A DNA stretch of 19,632 nucleotides from Bacillota bacterium (lineage in GTDB: Bacteria > Bacillota > Clostridia > Acetivibrionales > DSM-2933): the NCBI GenBank assembly GCA_023430975.1, contig JAEYYB010000119.1:1-19632 (forward strand). Direction: 5' to 3'. Below are positions 7,904-15,645 of this stretch, piece after piece. The stretch's first letter is position 1. Every line of letters starts with the position of its first letter. A program made the translations under genes and the position numbers. The notes under the pieces are model-generated. The model saw nothing but the letters and a program-made list of their open reading frames with translations, was not told where the DNA came from and did no database searches.

Positions 7904-7955
7904 AAAGAGGGTGTTGCAAAACTACTTTAAAAAGTAGCCGATCAACACTCTCTTT
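7904..7955 (-). terminator. Strong terminator hairpin downstream of the LTA-synthase-like gene
   Basis: The outer stem of 13 positions (7904-7916 with 7943-7955) has one mismatch; a second inner stem CTACTTT/AAAGTAG is at 7922-7937. On the minus strand it is followed by TCTTTTTTTATTAG, a good T-tract. It lies about 230 nt beyond the stop of the sulfatase-fold gene, which is transcribed towards it. The outer arm resembles an insertion-sequence end, so the terminator may be recruited mobile DNA. Confidence 0.6.
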
Positions 7956-8187
7956 TATTGCTATAAAGTAAAACTGACACCGAGAATCCATTATTTATAT
8001 TAATTTTCCGTATCGCTCCTAATTTTGGGTATGCTATGCCGGAAACCAGCAGGAAATATTAAGATAGAGCAAAATAAAACTTAAAAACAGCCTTATCCAT
8101 GCATAGGGCGTTGCACTACAATTTCTAATCGTAATTGCAACAGCCCATTTTGATTTTTAATCAAATTGTTTTTGAAGCTGTCCCATA

Positions 8188-9900
8188 TTATGTCAGTTTG
8201 TTAATTTGGCTGATTTTTTCAAAAAGATAGCTTCTATCAAAACTTGAACCTTTATATGGAATACTACTGCTTATATTGCTTCTGCTAATCAGATCTAATC
8301 CATTTGAGTTAATATTGTAAGGTATACCGGATGCATTTAAAATCGTAGGAGCAATGTCAAGAAAAGATGCTACTATCTTATCTTCTTTGTATTGTTTGTT
8401 ATCCGGTGTTACAATTATAAGAGGAACAAATTCAAAATAATTGTCACCTTCTAAATAAGATGCCTGTTTATAATCTTCATTGTTGACATTCGGCGTGTGA
8501 TCTCCCCAAATAAAAATATAAGTATTTTTATAGTTTGATTTTATATAATTTACATAGTCTTCAATAGATTGGTCAACATATGACATAGAGTTCATGTAAT
8601 TTCTGGCAGTATTATTTTTAACATCATCATAATTCCTATTATTGTAATAGTAATTCGCGTTTGTAAACGGCCCATGACTCGACATAGTTATAGTATATGC
8701 AAAAAACGGCAGTTTTTCATTTTTCAATTGCTTTTCAGCATAGCTAAATACCTGATCGTCGGCTGCTCCCCACCCTATATCTTTCAGTCCCATCTTATTC
8801 ATATCTACCAATTGTTGGTAACCCATCTTTTCATAAGCAACATCCCTGTTAAAATAGCTTCCTACATTACCATGGAAAGCAATTGTGCTGTATGAGTTTT
8901 TAGCAAGCTGTTTTACTATGGAATTTGAATAGCCATAGCCATTAATCTTCATGGATGGAAAATCCTTCAGCGGTTCAACACTATTAATGGTAGAAAACTC
9001 ACAGTCAGATGTCCCTCCAGCTTCATGATAACTCATGGTATATGGGTAATATATATTCTGTTGTGTTAAAGAATGCAAAAACGGCATAATATATTTACCA
9101 TTATGTTGTTTGTTAACAGCATTTGCATCCATTGATTCTACTTGGATTACAACAAAATTCGGCTTATCAGTTTTTTCTCCTCCGCTTGATATATTTTGTC
9201 CATAGCTAAAACGATTTACAAGATCAATATCTTTTGAATTGCGAGCCATATCAACTATACTATTAGCAATGGTTCCATACCTTTGTATTAAAAGCGATTC
9301 ACTATTGTTGCTATCAGATTTTGCAAAACTTATTATGGAATAGTTATGCATATAGTTCCATCCTTCCATAGCCCCAATTAATAAAAGGCAAGATATAACA
9401 AGTTTCATTCTGCCTATCTTATGTGTCTTTTTTATTTCCGCCGTAACCTTGGGATATACAATCCACATATATATGACTACAGGCAGATCCACTAAAGCAA
9501 TGAGTAATTTGGGATCTATAAGTGTGGATATAGTACCTACAGCACCAACTCCTTCAACAAACAGTGAAAATGCCTGGGAAATATGAAGATAGCTGCGAGA
9601 GTAAATAAAATAAATAAGATTGCCTAAAATATAAATTGTTTGAATTACATATATACCCATAAATAAAATTCTATGCTTAACACCTAAAACAATTAAATAA
9701 GTTATTGAAACAAATAATAAGGTCATGGCAAACTTATATAAAAATGCTTGTAAAGTAAAGGAATTTACCAAAAACATATTAAAAAGCGTAATTTTTAATG
9801 TACTTAGAATTATAAATATGGAAATCAGCGTTTTGGGAAATATTTTACCTTCCCTATGTGCCATACCTAAATTAAACTTATTCGTCGATAGTAATTGCAT
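8188..9900 (-). CDS. LTA-synthase-family membrane phosphoglycerol transferase
   Basis: This 570-residue protein has an N-terminal membrane domain of about five hydrophobic segments within residues 22-190, then an extracellular sulfatase-fold domain (about 245-550). The signatures of lipoteichoic acid synthases are present: VVIQVESMD (metal ligand E255), GGTSDCEFS with catalytic Thr297, SSHGPF, and WGDHTPN (metal-binding Asp-His). Such enzymes move glycerol phosphate from phosphatidylglycerol onto a growing chain or another surface acceptor. I set the start at the ATG at 9900, with AGAGGTGA 8 nt upstream; a GTG at 9912 overlaps that site and is unlikely. It stands alone on the minus strand. 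Whether it makes LTA itself or modifies another glycan cannot be told. Confidence 0.9.
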   Translation of the reverse strand: MQLLSTNKFNLGMAHREGKIFPKTLISIFIILSTLKITLFNMFLVNSFTLQAFLYKFAMTLLFVSITYLIVLGVKHRILFMGIYVIQTIYILGNLIYFIYSRSYLHISQAFSLFVEGVGAVGTISTLIDPKLLIALVDLPVVIYMWIVYPKVTAEIKKTHKIGRMKLVISCLLLIGAMEGWNYMHNYSIISFAKSDSNNSESLLIQRYGTIANSIVDMARNSKDIDLVNRFSYGQNISSGGEKTDKPNFVVIQVESMDANAVNKQHNGKYIMPFLHSLTQQNIYYPYTMSYHEAGGTSDCEFSTINSVEPLKDFPSMKINGYGYSNSIVKQLAKNSYSTIAFHGNVGSYFNRDVAYEKMGYQQLVDMNKMGLKDIGWGAADDQVFSYAEKQLKNEKLPFFAYTITMSSHGPFTNANYYYNNRNYDDVKNNTARNYMNSMSYVDQSIEDYVNYIKSNYKNTYIFIWGDHTPNVNNEDYKQASYLEGDNYFEFVPLIIVTPDNKQYKEDKIVASFLDIAPTILNASGIPYNINSNGLDLISRSNISSSIPYKGSSFDRSYLFEKISQINKLT

Positions 9901-10373
9901 AATTTGACTCACCTCTTTAATATAAATTTGAGCATAGATAGACGCATGGTTGATTGAATTTTCAAGCCTATCTTCTCTTAAATTTGTAATTAAGATATAT
10001 ACATATAGATAAAAAACGATTTAGTAAAACACGATATTTTATTTTCTATATGTACGGTCAAATATCAATAATGAGGCACTGTAGAGTGTCTAATAAGGAA
10101 TAAATCACTTCATATCTTGCAAAAAAATTTATATTGGCAATTACAGAGCATAAATTTTGTAATGAAAAATGTTTACTACAAAATATATAGTTATGTTAAT
10201 CGTATTGTAATGGATTACTATGAAAAAACTTTTACTAAATTGTGAACAATTCTGAACCGGCCATGATGGTTTTAAATCAAAAATAATTACACTGGACTAT
10301 AGAGGTCATAGAATAGCGGTAAGCAGTAAGCCAATTGAGTATATTAAGATTTATTGCCATGATGATACCGTAT
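9901..10373. other. Gene-free stretch upstream of the LTA-synthase-like gene
   Basis: The region is AT-rich and should contain the promoter of the minus-strand LTA-synthase-like gene. The only reading frame with any protein-like look is a 41-codon plus-strand piece (10256-10381) without a start codon. I see no RNA gene and no clear repeat. Confidence 0.4.
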
Positions 10374-10829
10374 TTAATTAGGGACTATTGTCATAGTTGA
10401 TGCAGCTATTGATTTAAATGTTACTGTACGACTTCCAGTAGCATCACTCCACGATAGCTTTAAAGCTCCCGTACACCCTACAGAAATATCTGTATCATAT
10501 GAAACGCCAGAACGATAAGTGTAATATGATTTTGCACCTAAACCATTATCTGAAGCTATTGGATCATTAGAAGATGTTGAATATTCGCGTTTATAAAATC
10601 CGCCAAAGTTTTTTTAAAAATCCCACCTTGTTATATTATTCCCGTTTGGTGCTCCACTAGCTACGTCATAATCTACATCTATAGAAGAGAGAGTAAAATC
10701 TATCGCTGTAAACTGCCATCCAAAAGTCCCATAATAAAGTAGTATAGTAAGTGAAACTGAATCGTCGCTTTCTTCCGGTGTTATACTTTTGGTGCTTTCA
10801 AATTCAGAATCAGCACTTATAAGTTTCAT
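10374..10829 (-). pseudogene. Small gene interrupted by an in-frame stop
   Basis: An ATG at 10829, with AGGA upstream, opens a frame that meets TAA at 10616-10614 after 71 codons. The same frame then runs on for 79 further sense codons to a TAA at 10376-10374. No frameshift is needed, since both halves share one frame. The two halves look alike in composition: rich in Ser, Thr, Asp and Tyr, with alternating hydrophobic residues suggesting a beta-sandwich (SVSLTILLYYGTFGW in the first; SYYTYRSGVSYDTDISVG and LKLSWSDATGSRTVTF in the second). No signal peptide is visible and I do not recognise the family. The stop sits in the run TTTTTAAAAAAAC. A point mutation is the simplest reading. Confidence 0.6.
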
Positions 10830-10975
10830 ATATGCATCCTACGGCTATATGGTCACCGGAACACCAATAATCATACAAAAATAAGAGTGTTTGTGAAAAA
10901 ACACAGGTTAATGAGTATATACTGATTATACCGTTTTTGAGGGCTTTTCTATAGGGAATGGTGTTAGATTGGAGT

Positions 10976-11004
10976 GGCGAATAAGGTTTGCCCCCTTATT
11001 CGCC
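10976..11004. terminator. Perfect 11-bp hairpin after the deiminase gene
   Basis: GGCGAATAAGG at 10976-10986 pairs exactly with 10994-11004 around a 7-nt loop, 28 nt beyond the stop of the minus-strand deiminase gene. The stem is strong but the minus-strand tail lacks a T run; on the plus strand it is followed by TTATTAAATT. It is probably a terminator or RNA-stabilising 3' hairpin. Confidence 0.55.
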
Positions 11005-11032
11005 TTATTAAATTAGTAGCCGTGCTCTGACT

Positions 11033-12244
11033 TTACTCAGCAGGCATATGCTGTGTTATACAATGGAGCCCTCCGCCCCAGAGGTTTACATTTTCAGAAT
11101 CTATACTGATTATTTGCCTTCCGGGAAATATTCCGCGGAATATATCGATGACACCGTTTTCAGTGTCCCTCAGTTCAGTAGAAAGCCCGGATTTCCAATA
11201 GGATTGAAATAAGACAGCACCATTTGTAGCAGCATAGTTCAAATAACTGCGTATGGGTGTTTTGCCTTCTTCATTTGGTTTACCGTATACCGTTGGCGGC
11301 ATAGGTATCCTTATAATGCGAAATGGTTTACCGTCCTGATCGGTTGAATTCTTAAGTATATTATAATTTTCTTCAAGCCTTAAATATGATTCGTTTGTGT
11401 AATTGTTTGTATATCTGTCTCCGGGTAATATCTGTGCCAGAAGTATTGTATTAGGACTGGCGAACCTTGCTATTTCATTTATATGGCCGCTTGTAATTCT
11501 GTCATCTTCCGCAAGGCCTTTTTTAAGCCAAATTATTTTCTTTAGCCCGAAAATCCTTTTGTATTCGTTCTCAATCTGCTGTTTTGTCATATCGGGATTG
11601 CGCTTTAGTACAACAGATTCAGTTGTCATCAAGGTACCTTTTCCGTTTGATTCTATTGCACCGCCCTCGGATATAAGGCTGGTAGCTATAACAGGAAGAT
11701 TGAACCTTTGAGCTACAAGCCTATCTACCTGGCCTTCTACATTGATATAGTCCTGGCTTCCATCCCGGCTGTAATTGTTAAATCCGAAGTCTACAACATT
11801 AAGCTTGTTATTGGCGTTCATTACAAAGACCGGACCTACATCCCGGGTCCAGATAGACATATGGTTGATATCATAAAAGCTTACGCTTGTGCCTGTATAG
11901 CCGCTTGATTTGAGTAAAGCCTTTATTTGTGAGATTTCATCATTGCTTCTTGTCATTACATTGACCCTGATAAACGGATCAATAGCTTTTATAACATTTA
12001 TCATTACAGGGCTTACAGGATGATTGCCGACGTTATAGGCTTCCGATGGCCACTGCAGCCAAATGGCCTGCTGTTTTTCAAATTCACCGGGAAGTCTGTA
12101 GGAAGCAGGAGTATTCCCGGAGTTATATTCAAGCTTTGTGATATTGTTGTTGTTTCCTTTTTGTGGCTGGTATTTCCACATACCTGCTAACAGAAACAGT
12201 AAGCATATTGGAATGATTATTAAAATTGCAGATATCCTTTTCAT
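11033..12244 (-). CDS. Exported agmatine/peptidylarginine deiminase family protein
   Basis: This 403-residue protein belongs to the agmatine deiminase/bacterial peptidylarginine deiminase family (PF04371), which hydrolyses a guanidino group to ureido plus ammonia. Family motifs are IWTRDVGPVFV, the SEGGAIESNGKGTLMTTES stretch (seen as SEGGAIE then GTLMTTE), GHINEIARF, and the C-terminal WGGGLHCITQHMP with nucleophile Cys395. Unlike the usual cytosolic agmatine deiminase, it begins with a Lys-Arg and a hydrophobic segment (about residues 5-23), so it is probably secreted or membrane-anchored. The ATG start has AGGTAGGG upstream. The VanW gene upstream ends 67 nt before it on the same strand, so the two may share a transcript. 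The substrate (agmatine or peptide arginine) cannot be read from sequence. Confidence 0.88.
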   Translation of the reverse strand: MKRISAILIIIPICLLFLLAGMWKYQPQKGNNNNITKLEYNSGNTPASYRLPGEFEKQQAIWLQWPSEAYNVGNHPVSPVMINVIKAIDPFIRVNVMTRSNDEISQIKALLKSSGYTGTSVSFYDINHMSIWTRDVGPVFVMNANNKLNVVDFGFNNYSRDGSQDYINVEGQVDRLVAQRFNLPVIATSLISEGGAIESNGKGTLMTTESVVLKRNPDMTKQQIENEYKRIFGLKKIIWLKKGLAEDDRITSGHINEIARFASPNTILLAQILPGDRYTNNYTNESYLRLEENYNILKNSTDQDGKPFRIIRIPMPPTVYGKPNEEGKTPIRSYLNYAATNGAVLFQSYWKSGLSTELRDTENGVIDIFRGIFPGRQIISIDSENVNLWGGGLHCITQHMPAE

Positions 12245-12311
12245 TTTATCCCTACCTTTGTGATTATAAATAACTTTTGTTGATGGGTTAAGAAGTTGCT
12301 GTTTGTTTAAA

Positions 12312-12947
12312 TTAGGCTTTGAAAATTGTTACAAATACTTTGCCACCTGTTATGCCTGCTTCAATTATAACAGGGTAATCCTTTGAGTTACGGAATTTGA
12401 AATCCATGGTTCCATAGCTGACAGCAGCATCATTACCTCGGGAAACATAATGGACATCTTTGCTGTGTGAATGCCTTTCCATGATTTCCAAACCAGATTT
12501 TTTAGCAGCATTGTAAAGGGTGCTGCTTAACTGGCAAACACCTCCGCCTATAGCTTCTTTCCTCTTTCCATTCATGATAATTTTTGCCTTTTCATACCCA
12601 TCCTCTAAGGACCTTTTTCCAACAACCGTGTTAAAGGAGAAGACTTCTCCCGATTCAACTTTGAAGCCGCTTATTTCACTGGCAGCGATTGATATATTAT
12701 TAACCCTGTCAGGGTCTTTATCAAGCAAAGTTGTTTTAAAACCGCCAATAGGCACTCTTTTGCCGGTGGACAAATTCCTGTTCTCCGTAGGACTGGGTTT
12801 AGGTGACTGAACATTACCGGGGGGTGAGGCATTTCCAGGGTTGAACTTTTCCTGCTCTGCTATTGGGTTTTTGGCTCTGCATGAAGTTTGAGTTATAGCA
12901 TTAAGAATAAGTAATATGGCAATTAAAATGCATTTGAATTTACTCAA
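12312..12947 (-). CDS. VanW-domain protein with signal peptide
   Basis: This 211-residue protein carries a VanW domain (PF04294) over about residues 85-211, with the hallmark GGGVCQLSSTLYN (Cys138), the SGEVFSFN segment, and ERHSHSKDVHYV. The N-terminus is a signal peptide ending near Cys23 (TQTSC), possibly a weak lipobox; a Pro/Asn/Ser-rich linker spans about residues 25-65. VanW proteins are tied to the cell envelope but their biochemical role is not settled. The start is TTG, set by GAGGTGAT 5 nt upstream. The gene is divergent from a second VanW gene, and the deiminase gene follows downstream on the same strand. Confidence 0.88.
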   Translation of the reverse strand: MSKFKCILIAILLILNAITQTSCRAKNPIAEQEKFNPGNASPPGNVQSPKPSPTENRNLSTGKRVPIGGFKTTLLDKDPDRVNNISIAASEISGFKVESGEVFSFNTVVGKRSLEDGYEKAKIIMNGKRKEAIGGGVCQLSSTLYNAAKKSGLEIMERHSHSKDVHYVSRGNDAAVSYGTMDFKFRNSKDYPVIIEAGITGGKVFVTIFKA

Positions 12948-13025
12948 TGTATATCACCTCTTTTATTAGTATTTTTCAGGCAATTGATATAATTCGAGGT
13001 AAGTGTTTCAAAAAGGTGCGTATTT

Positions 13026-13136
13026 ATGCAATGCAGTGATATAAAGGGAGATGAGGTTAAGAGATATCTGATTTTTGATATTGTTTTTGAATACCTAGAT
13101 AAAGGCAGGAAGTGGAAAGTGTATTTTCTCTTTTAA
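13026..13136 (+). CDS. Possible 36-residue leader peptide between the VanW genes
   Basis: An ATG at 13026 with AAGGTG 7 nt upstream opens a 36-codon frame (MQCSDIKGDEVKRYL... ending KVYFLF). A TATAAT at 12988-12993 lies upstream. It sits 60 nt ahead of the plus-strand VanW gene. I recognise no family. It could be a small peptide gene, a leader frame, or chance. Confidence 0.25.
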   Translation: MQCSDIKGDEVKRYLIFDIVFEYLDKGRKWKVYFLF

Positions 13137-13196
13137 TACAAATAATATAAAGGCAGTAGAAATATATACTGAAATTTACATGAATGGTGAATCAAA

Positions 13197-14162
13197 TTGA
13201 TTAAAGGCAGATTAAAGTTAATATTCCTTTTAATAATTTCAATCTTGCTTCTATTGCCTGTATCATGCTCTGTACATAACCCGTCTGATAAAGCTAAACT
13301 AAGAAGTGCAGGGCCTCAGAACAAGATGGAATCACAAAAACGTATGTCAGCTGAAGGCAATACGCGCATATTGGAAAAGACGGAAGAAAACTCAACATCA
13401 GGAGCTATAACGCAAGTACCATGGGAAAATGACGAAGGTTTCAAGTCTGCACAGCAGAAAAATGGTACATTTAAAATGATGGCTGCTTACCGAACCGTAC
13501 TGAAAGATCCTCTTGCCGGTGAAGAAGAGAATGTGCACCTTGCTGCCCGTTATCTTTCCGGTAATGTAGTAGAACCGGGACAGGTCTTTTCCCAAAACCG
13601 GCAAATCGGGCCATATACCGAACCGAGAGGATTCAAAACCGGACCGACTTATAGTGGGGCGAATCTTGTAAATACTATAGGTGGAGGGGTATGCAAGATA
13701 GCATCCACCCTATATAATGTGGTTGTTTTAAGCAACCTCCAGATTGTTGAAAGGCATAACCACAGCATGCCGGTCCCGTATGTTCCTTATGGTCAAGATG
13801 CTACTGTTTTCTATGGACAAAATGATTTCAAATTTAAAAATGATTCCGGTTCTCCTGTATTAATTTGGGCACAAGGCTTAGACAATATACTTTATATAGG
13901 ATTTTACAGTAAAGAAAAGGCTCCAAAGGTAGAATGGCATCATGAGATAACAAATAAGCAAACGGCACCGACTGTCTACCGTAATAGTACGCTATTGGCT
14001 GCGAACAGTAAAAAGAAGGTCGTAGAGGGAATGGACGGTGCAACAGTAAAGTCATGGGTTACAATAGAAAAACAGGACGGAACAAAAACGGAAAAGCAAC
14101 TAGGAAAAAGCTATTACAAGCCTTTCCCCAATATTATTGAAAAAGGCACTGTGGTAAGGTAG
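13197..14162 (+). CDS. VanW-domain protein with signal peptide and G5-like tail
   Basis: This 321-residue protein has a strongly hydrophobic N-terminal signal segment (residues 5-24, LPVSC, possible lipoprotein), a charged linker (25-90), and a VanW domain (about 95-240) with GQVFSQN, GGGVCKIASTLYN (Cys166) and ERHNHSMPVPYVP. The C-terminal 70 residues (SKKKVVEGMDG..VKSWVTIEKQDGTK) resemble a G5-type extracellular module, a common partner of VanW. The start is TTG with GGTGA 7 nt upstream; no ATG in frame fits. It is a paralogue of the divergent gene at 12312-12947, which lacks this tail. A role at the outer membrane face or cell wall is inferred from signal and domains. Confidence 0.88.
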   Translation: MIKGRLKLIFLLIISILLLLPVSCSVHNPSDKAKLRSAGPQNKMESQKRMSAEGNTRILEKTEENSTSGAITQVPWENDEGFKSAQQKNGTFKMMAAYRTVLKDPLAGEEENVHLAARYLSGNVVEPGQVFSQNRQIGPYTEPRGFKTGPTYSGANLVNTIGGGVCKIASTLYNVVVLSNLQIVERHNHSMPVPYVPYGQDATVFYGQNDFKFKNDSGSPVLIWAQGLDNILYIGFYSKEKAPKVEWHHEITNKQTAPTVYRNSTLLAANSKKKVVEGMDGATVKSWVTIEKQDGTKTEKQLGKSYYKPFPNIIEKGTVVR

Positions 14163-14517
14163 GCCGATAAATATTAAAGACCTTCTTTCCTTGGAGCTGA
14201 TATGCTCCCTATATAGTAGACAGTTAAAATAATAAAACTGTCACTACAAAAGCATCATCAAAAGTTTTTGCTAATTGCTGAAATGTCTGCTTTGCCTGCT
14301 GGTCTTCGGTTTCTAGCTCTTTAGTCATATATTTTAAAACTTTCTTTCTATCATTCTAGAAAGGAAGTTTTATTCATATAAAATATCTTTACAAAAGTGA
14401 AATATCGTAAAATTCACCACCCATACAAAAAAACATAAACATGTATAATGCGTATCATCTTAAGCTGGTACTAGAATAAAATATTAATATAAGCAAACTT
14501 AGTAAGGAAAATATTAT
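14163..14517. other. Gene-free stretch with a strong hairpin
   Basis: The region separates the VanW and methyltransferase genes. It contains a small palindrome at 14218-14242 (GACAGTT and its complement), a 15-bp hairpin at 14336-14371, and a TATAAT at 14444-14449 that may be the -10 box of the methyltransferase gene, though no good -35 is visible. A 34-codon minus-strand frame (14224-14328) has no ribosome binding site and I do not believe it codes. Confidence 0.4.
14336..14371 (+). terminator. 15-bp hairpin, possible terminator
   Basis: Positions 14336-14350 pair with 14357-14371 across a 6-nt loop, with a single G-T pair and no mismatch. The plus-strand right arm ends in TTTTATTCATAT. It lies about 170 nt past the VanW stop codon, so it could end that transcript and insulate the methyltransferase gene. 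Confidence 0.5.
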
Positions 14518-15204
14518 ATGAGAAGTACTTATCTTGAATTACTGGTCAGGTACAGAATAAGAGGGGCACATCCTGGGGGATTGCCTCTATCTAAGAAACT
14601 ATTGGATAGTTTGGACATCAATAGCAGTACTCATCTACTTGATTTAGGTTGCGGTTTAGGGCAAACACTTGGATATATTGCCAAAACATATCCGTGTAAA
14701 ATAACGGGTGTAGATATTAATAAACAAATGATATTTCAAGCTGCTAAAAAACTTAAAGATGAGAATCTAACAGTTGATTTAATCTGTGCAGATGTTACAA
14801 AGCTCCCATTTTCCTCAAACAAGTTTGACATAGCTCTTTCTGAATCAGTTACGATTTTTACAGAAATCAATAAAGCATTAAGTGAATATGCTCGTATTTT
14901 GAAAAATGATGGTACTCTTCTTGCAATTGAAATGACATCAAAGGACCTCCTTACTAAGAGAGAACTATTCGAAATTAAATCTGTATATGGAATTGATCAA
15001 GTCCCTACCTCAATAGAATGGGAAAGAATGTTAAAACTTGCTGGGTTCACAGTTATTCAATCATATGAAGTAAAGATGATACCGACATTAAAATTTACTT
15101 CACTTAGAATGCTGTATGATTTTTTTCCACATTTAATTATACTTAATCGTTATAAAAGGAAACTAATTTATAATGTTTATGTATGTAGGAAGGTAATACA
15201 GTGA
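14518..15204 (+). CDS. Class I SAM-dependent methyltransferase
   Basis: This 228-residue protein has a Rossmann-type methyltransferase domain (about residues 30-160). Motif I is LLDLGCGLGQT (40-50), the acidic ribose-binding residue follows in GVDI (64-67), and ADVTKLPF (91-98) is motif II/III. The C-terminal 60 residues are basic and less conserved. The family resembles ubiquinone/menaquinone-type and other small-molecule methyltransferases, but clostridia of this type often lack quinones and I cannot name the substrate. The ATG start has AAGGAAA upstream. It stands alone, flanked by hairpins on both sides. Confidence 0.85.
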   Translation: MRSTYLELLVRYRIRGAHPGGLPLSKKLLDSLDINSSTHLLDLGCGLGQTLGYIAKTYPCKITGVDINKQMIFQAAKKLKDENLTVDLICADVTKLPFSSNKFDIALSESVTIFTEINKALSEYARILKNDGTLLAIEMTSKDLLTKRELFEIKSVYGIDQVPTSIEWERMLKLAGFTVIQSYEVKMIPTLKFTSLRMLYDFFPHLIILNRYKRKLIYNVYVCRKVIQ

Positions 15205-15210
15205 ATTAAT

Positions 15211-15258
15211 ACCTTATAAATCCCTTCCTAATTTTTTATATTTAGTCTTTTATAAGGT
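15211..15258 (+). terminator. Inverted repeat after the methyltransferase gene
   Basis: ACCTTATAAA at 15211-15220 is matched by its exact complement at 15249-15258, with a T-rich 28-nt loop. It begins 7 nt past the methyltransferase stop codon. It lacks a T tract after the right arm, so it is a weak terminator candidate. Confidence 0.4.
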
Positions 15259-15285
15259 TTGCTCTTATATATAATAGTATAACAA

Positions 15286-15306
15286 AAGGAGGTTTAATAC
15301 CTCCTT
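15286..15306 (-). terminator. Terminator of the small membrane peptide gene
   Basis: AAGGAGGT (15286-15293) pairs with ACCTCCTT (15299-15306) around a 5-nt loop. On the minus strand it is followed by TTGTTATAC after the arm's own TT. It lies 30 nt beyond the stop of the 44-residue gene. The arm looks like a Shine-Dalgarno sequence, but no start codon follows usefully. Confidence 0.6.
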
Positions 15307-15336
15307 AATAGTAATCGTATTTCTTTAAATTATGTC

Positions 15337-15471
15337 TTATATAAAACCACCGCCAGCGAATCCTGGACATACTAAGCAAAGGATAACCAAAATGATAATA
15401 ACACATATTATCCATTCACATCCGCCGAAACCAAATCCACCGCATGCACCTACATGCCTATCGTCTTCCAT
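15337..15471 (-). CDS. 44-residue Gly/Cys-rich membrane peptide (YjcZ-like)
   Basis: This gene is short but well supported: ATG at 15471, GAGGAG 8 nt upstream, own terminator downstream. The peptide begins MEDDRHVGACGG, has a FGFGG segment, then a transmembrane helix (about residues 20-34, IICVIIILVILCLV) and a PGFAGGGF tail. Gly-rich head plus single helix recalls the YjcZ/sporulation-associated small proteins of Firmicutes, though this one has four cysteines (10, 18, 23, 32, plus 35 making five) and is not a close match. A role in spores or the membrane is inference only. Confidence 0.65.
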   Translation of the reverse strand: MEDDRHVGACGGFGFGGCEWIICVIIILVILCLVCPGFAGGGFI

Positions 15472-15645
15472 ATCAAAATCTCCTCTCAAATAACAATTGT
15501 ACAATTTAATAACAATACATAATATTCAAGTACAAACTAACATGTTACATGGGTTTGCAATTTAATATTCACATAAGAATTATTTGTAGCAATAATTAAT
15601 TAAATGCATAAATTATACTATACTATAACAGTTTATAGTGCTCTT

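Larger units (their letters stand above)
7724..8187. other. Gene-free stretch with several hairpins
   Basis: I see no reading frame of interest here. The stretch holds an 11-bp inverted repeat at 7810-7861, a long terminator hairpin at 7904-7955, and an imperfect hairpin at 8106-8146. GGGTGTTGCAA at 7909-7919 and GGGCTGTTGCAA (reverse of 8135-8146) match with one base inserted and face each other, as insertion-sequence terminal repeats do. The DNA between them, about 210 bp, may be a decayed insertion sequence or MITE. This is an inference; no transposase motif can be read. Confidence 0.4.

Noticed and set aside
7905..8146. CRISPR-like or toxin-antitoxin locus in the hairpin stretch
   Set aside because: There are no regularly spaced direct repeats and no paired small genes; only inverted repeats are present.
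10256..10381. A plus-strand frame reading ITLDYRGHRIAVSSKP, reminiscent of an alpha/beta-hydrolase motif
   Set aside because: It lacks a start codon, covers only 41 codons, overlaps the 3' end of the interrupted minus-strand gene, and the match needs an inserted three residues. Chance likeness is more probable.
10611..10620. Programmed frameshift at TTTTTAAAAAAAC in the interrupted gene
   Set aside because: The downstream part is in the same frame as the upstream part, so no shift would help; a stop mutation or readthrough is what the sequence allows.
13834..14055. Opposite-strand reading frames inside the VanW and housekeeping genes
   Set aside because: They have no ribosome sites and no protein-like features, and run inside well-supported genes.
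12312..14162. Vancomycin resistance cluster suggested by the VanW domains
   Set aside because: No VanA/B ligase, VanH, VanX, VanR or VanS is present nearby. VanW domains are common in clostridial surface proteins, so resistance cannot be inferred.
14224..14328. A 34-codon minus-strand frame (MTKELETEDQQAKQ) that could be a transposase fragment
   Set aside because: No ribosome binding site, no recognisable motif, and it lies in a stretch with other palindromes and no transposase remains.
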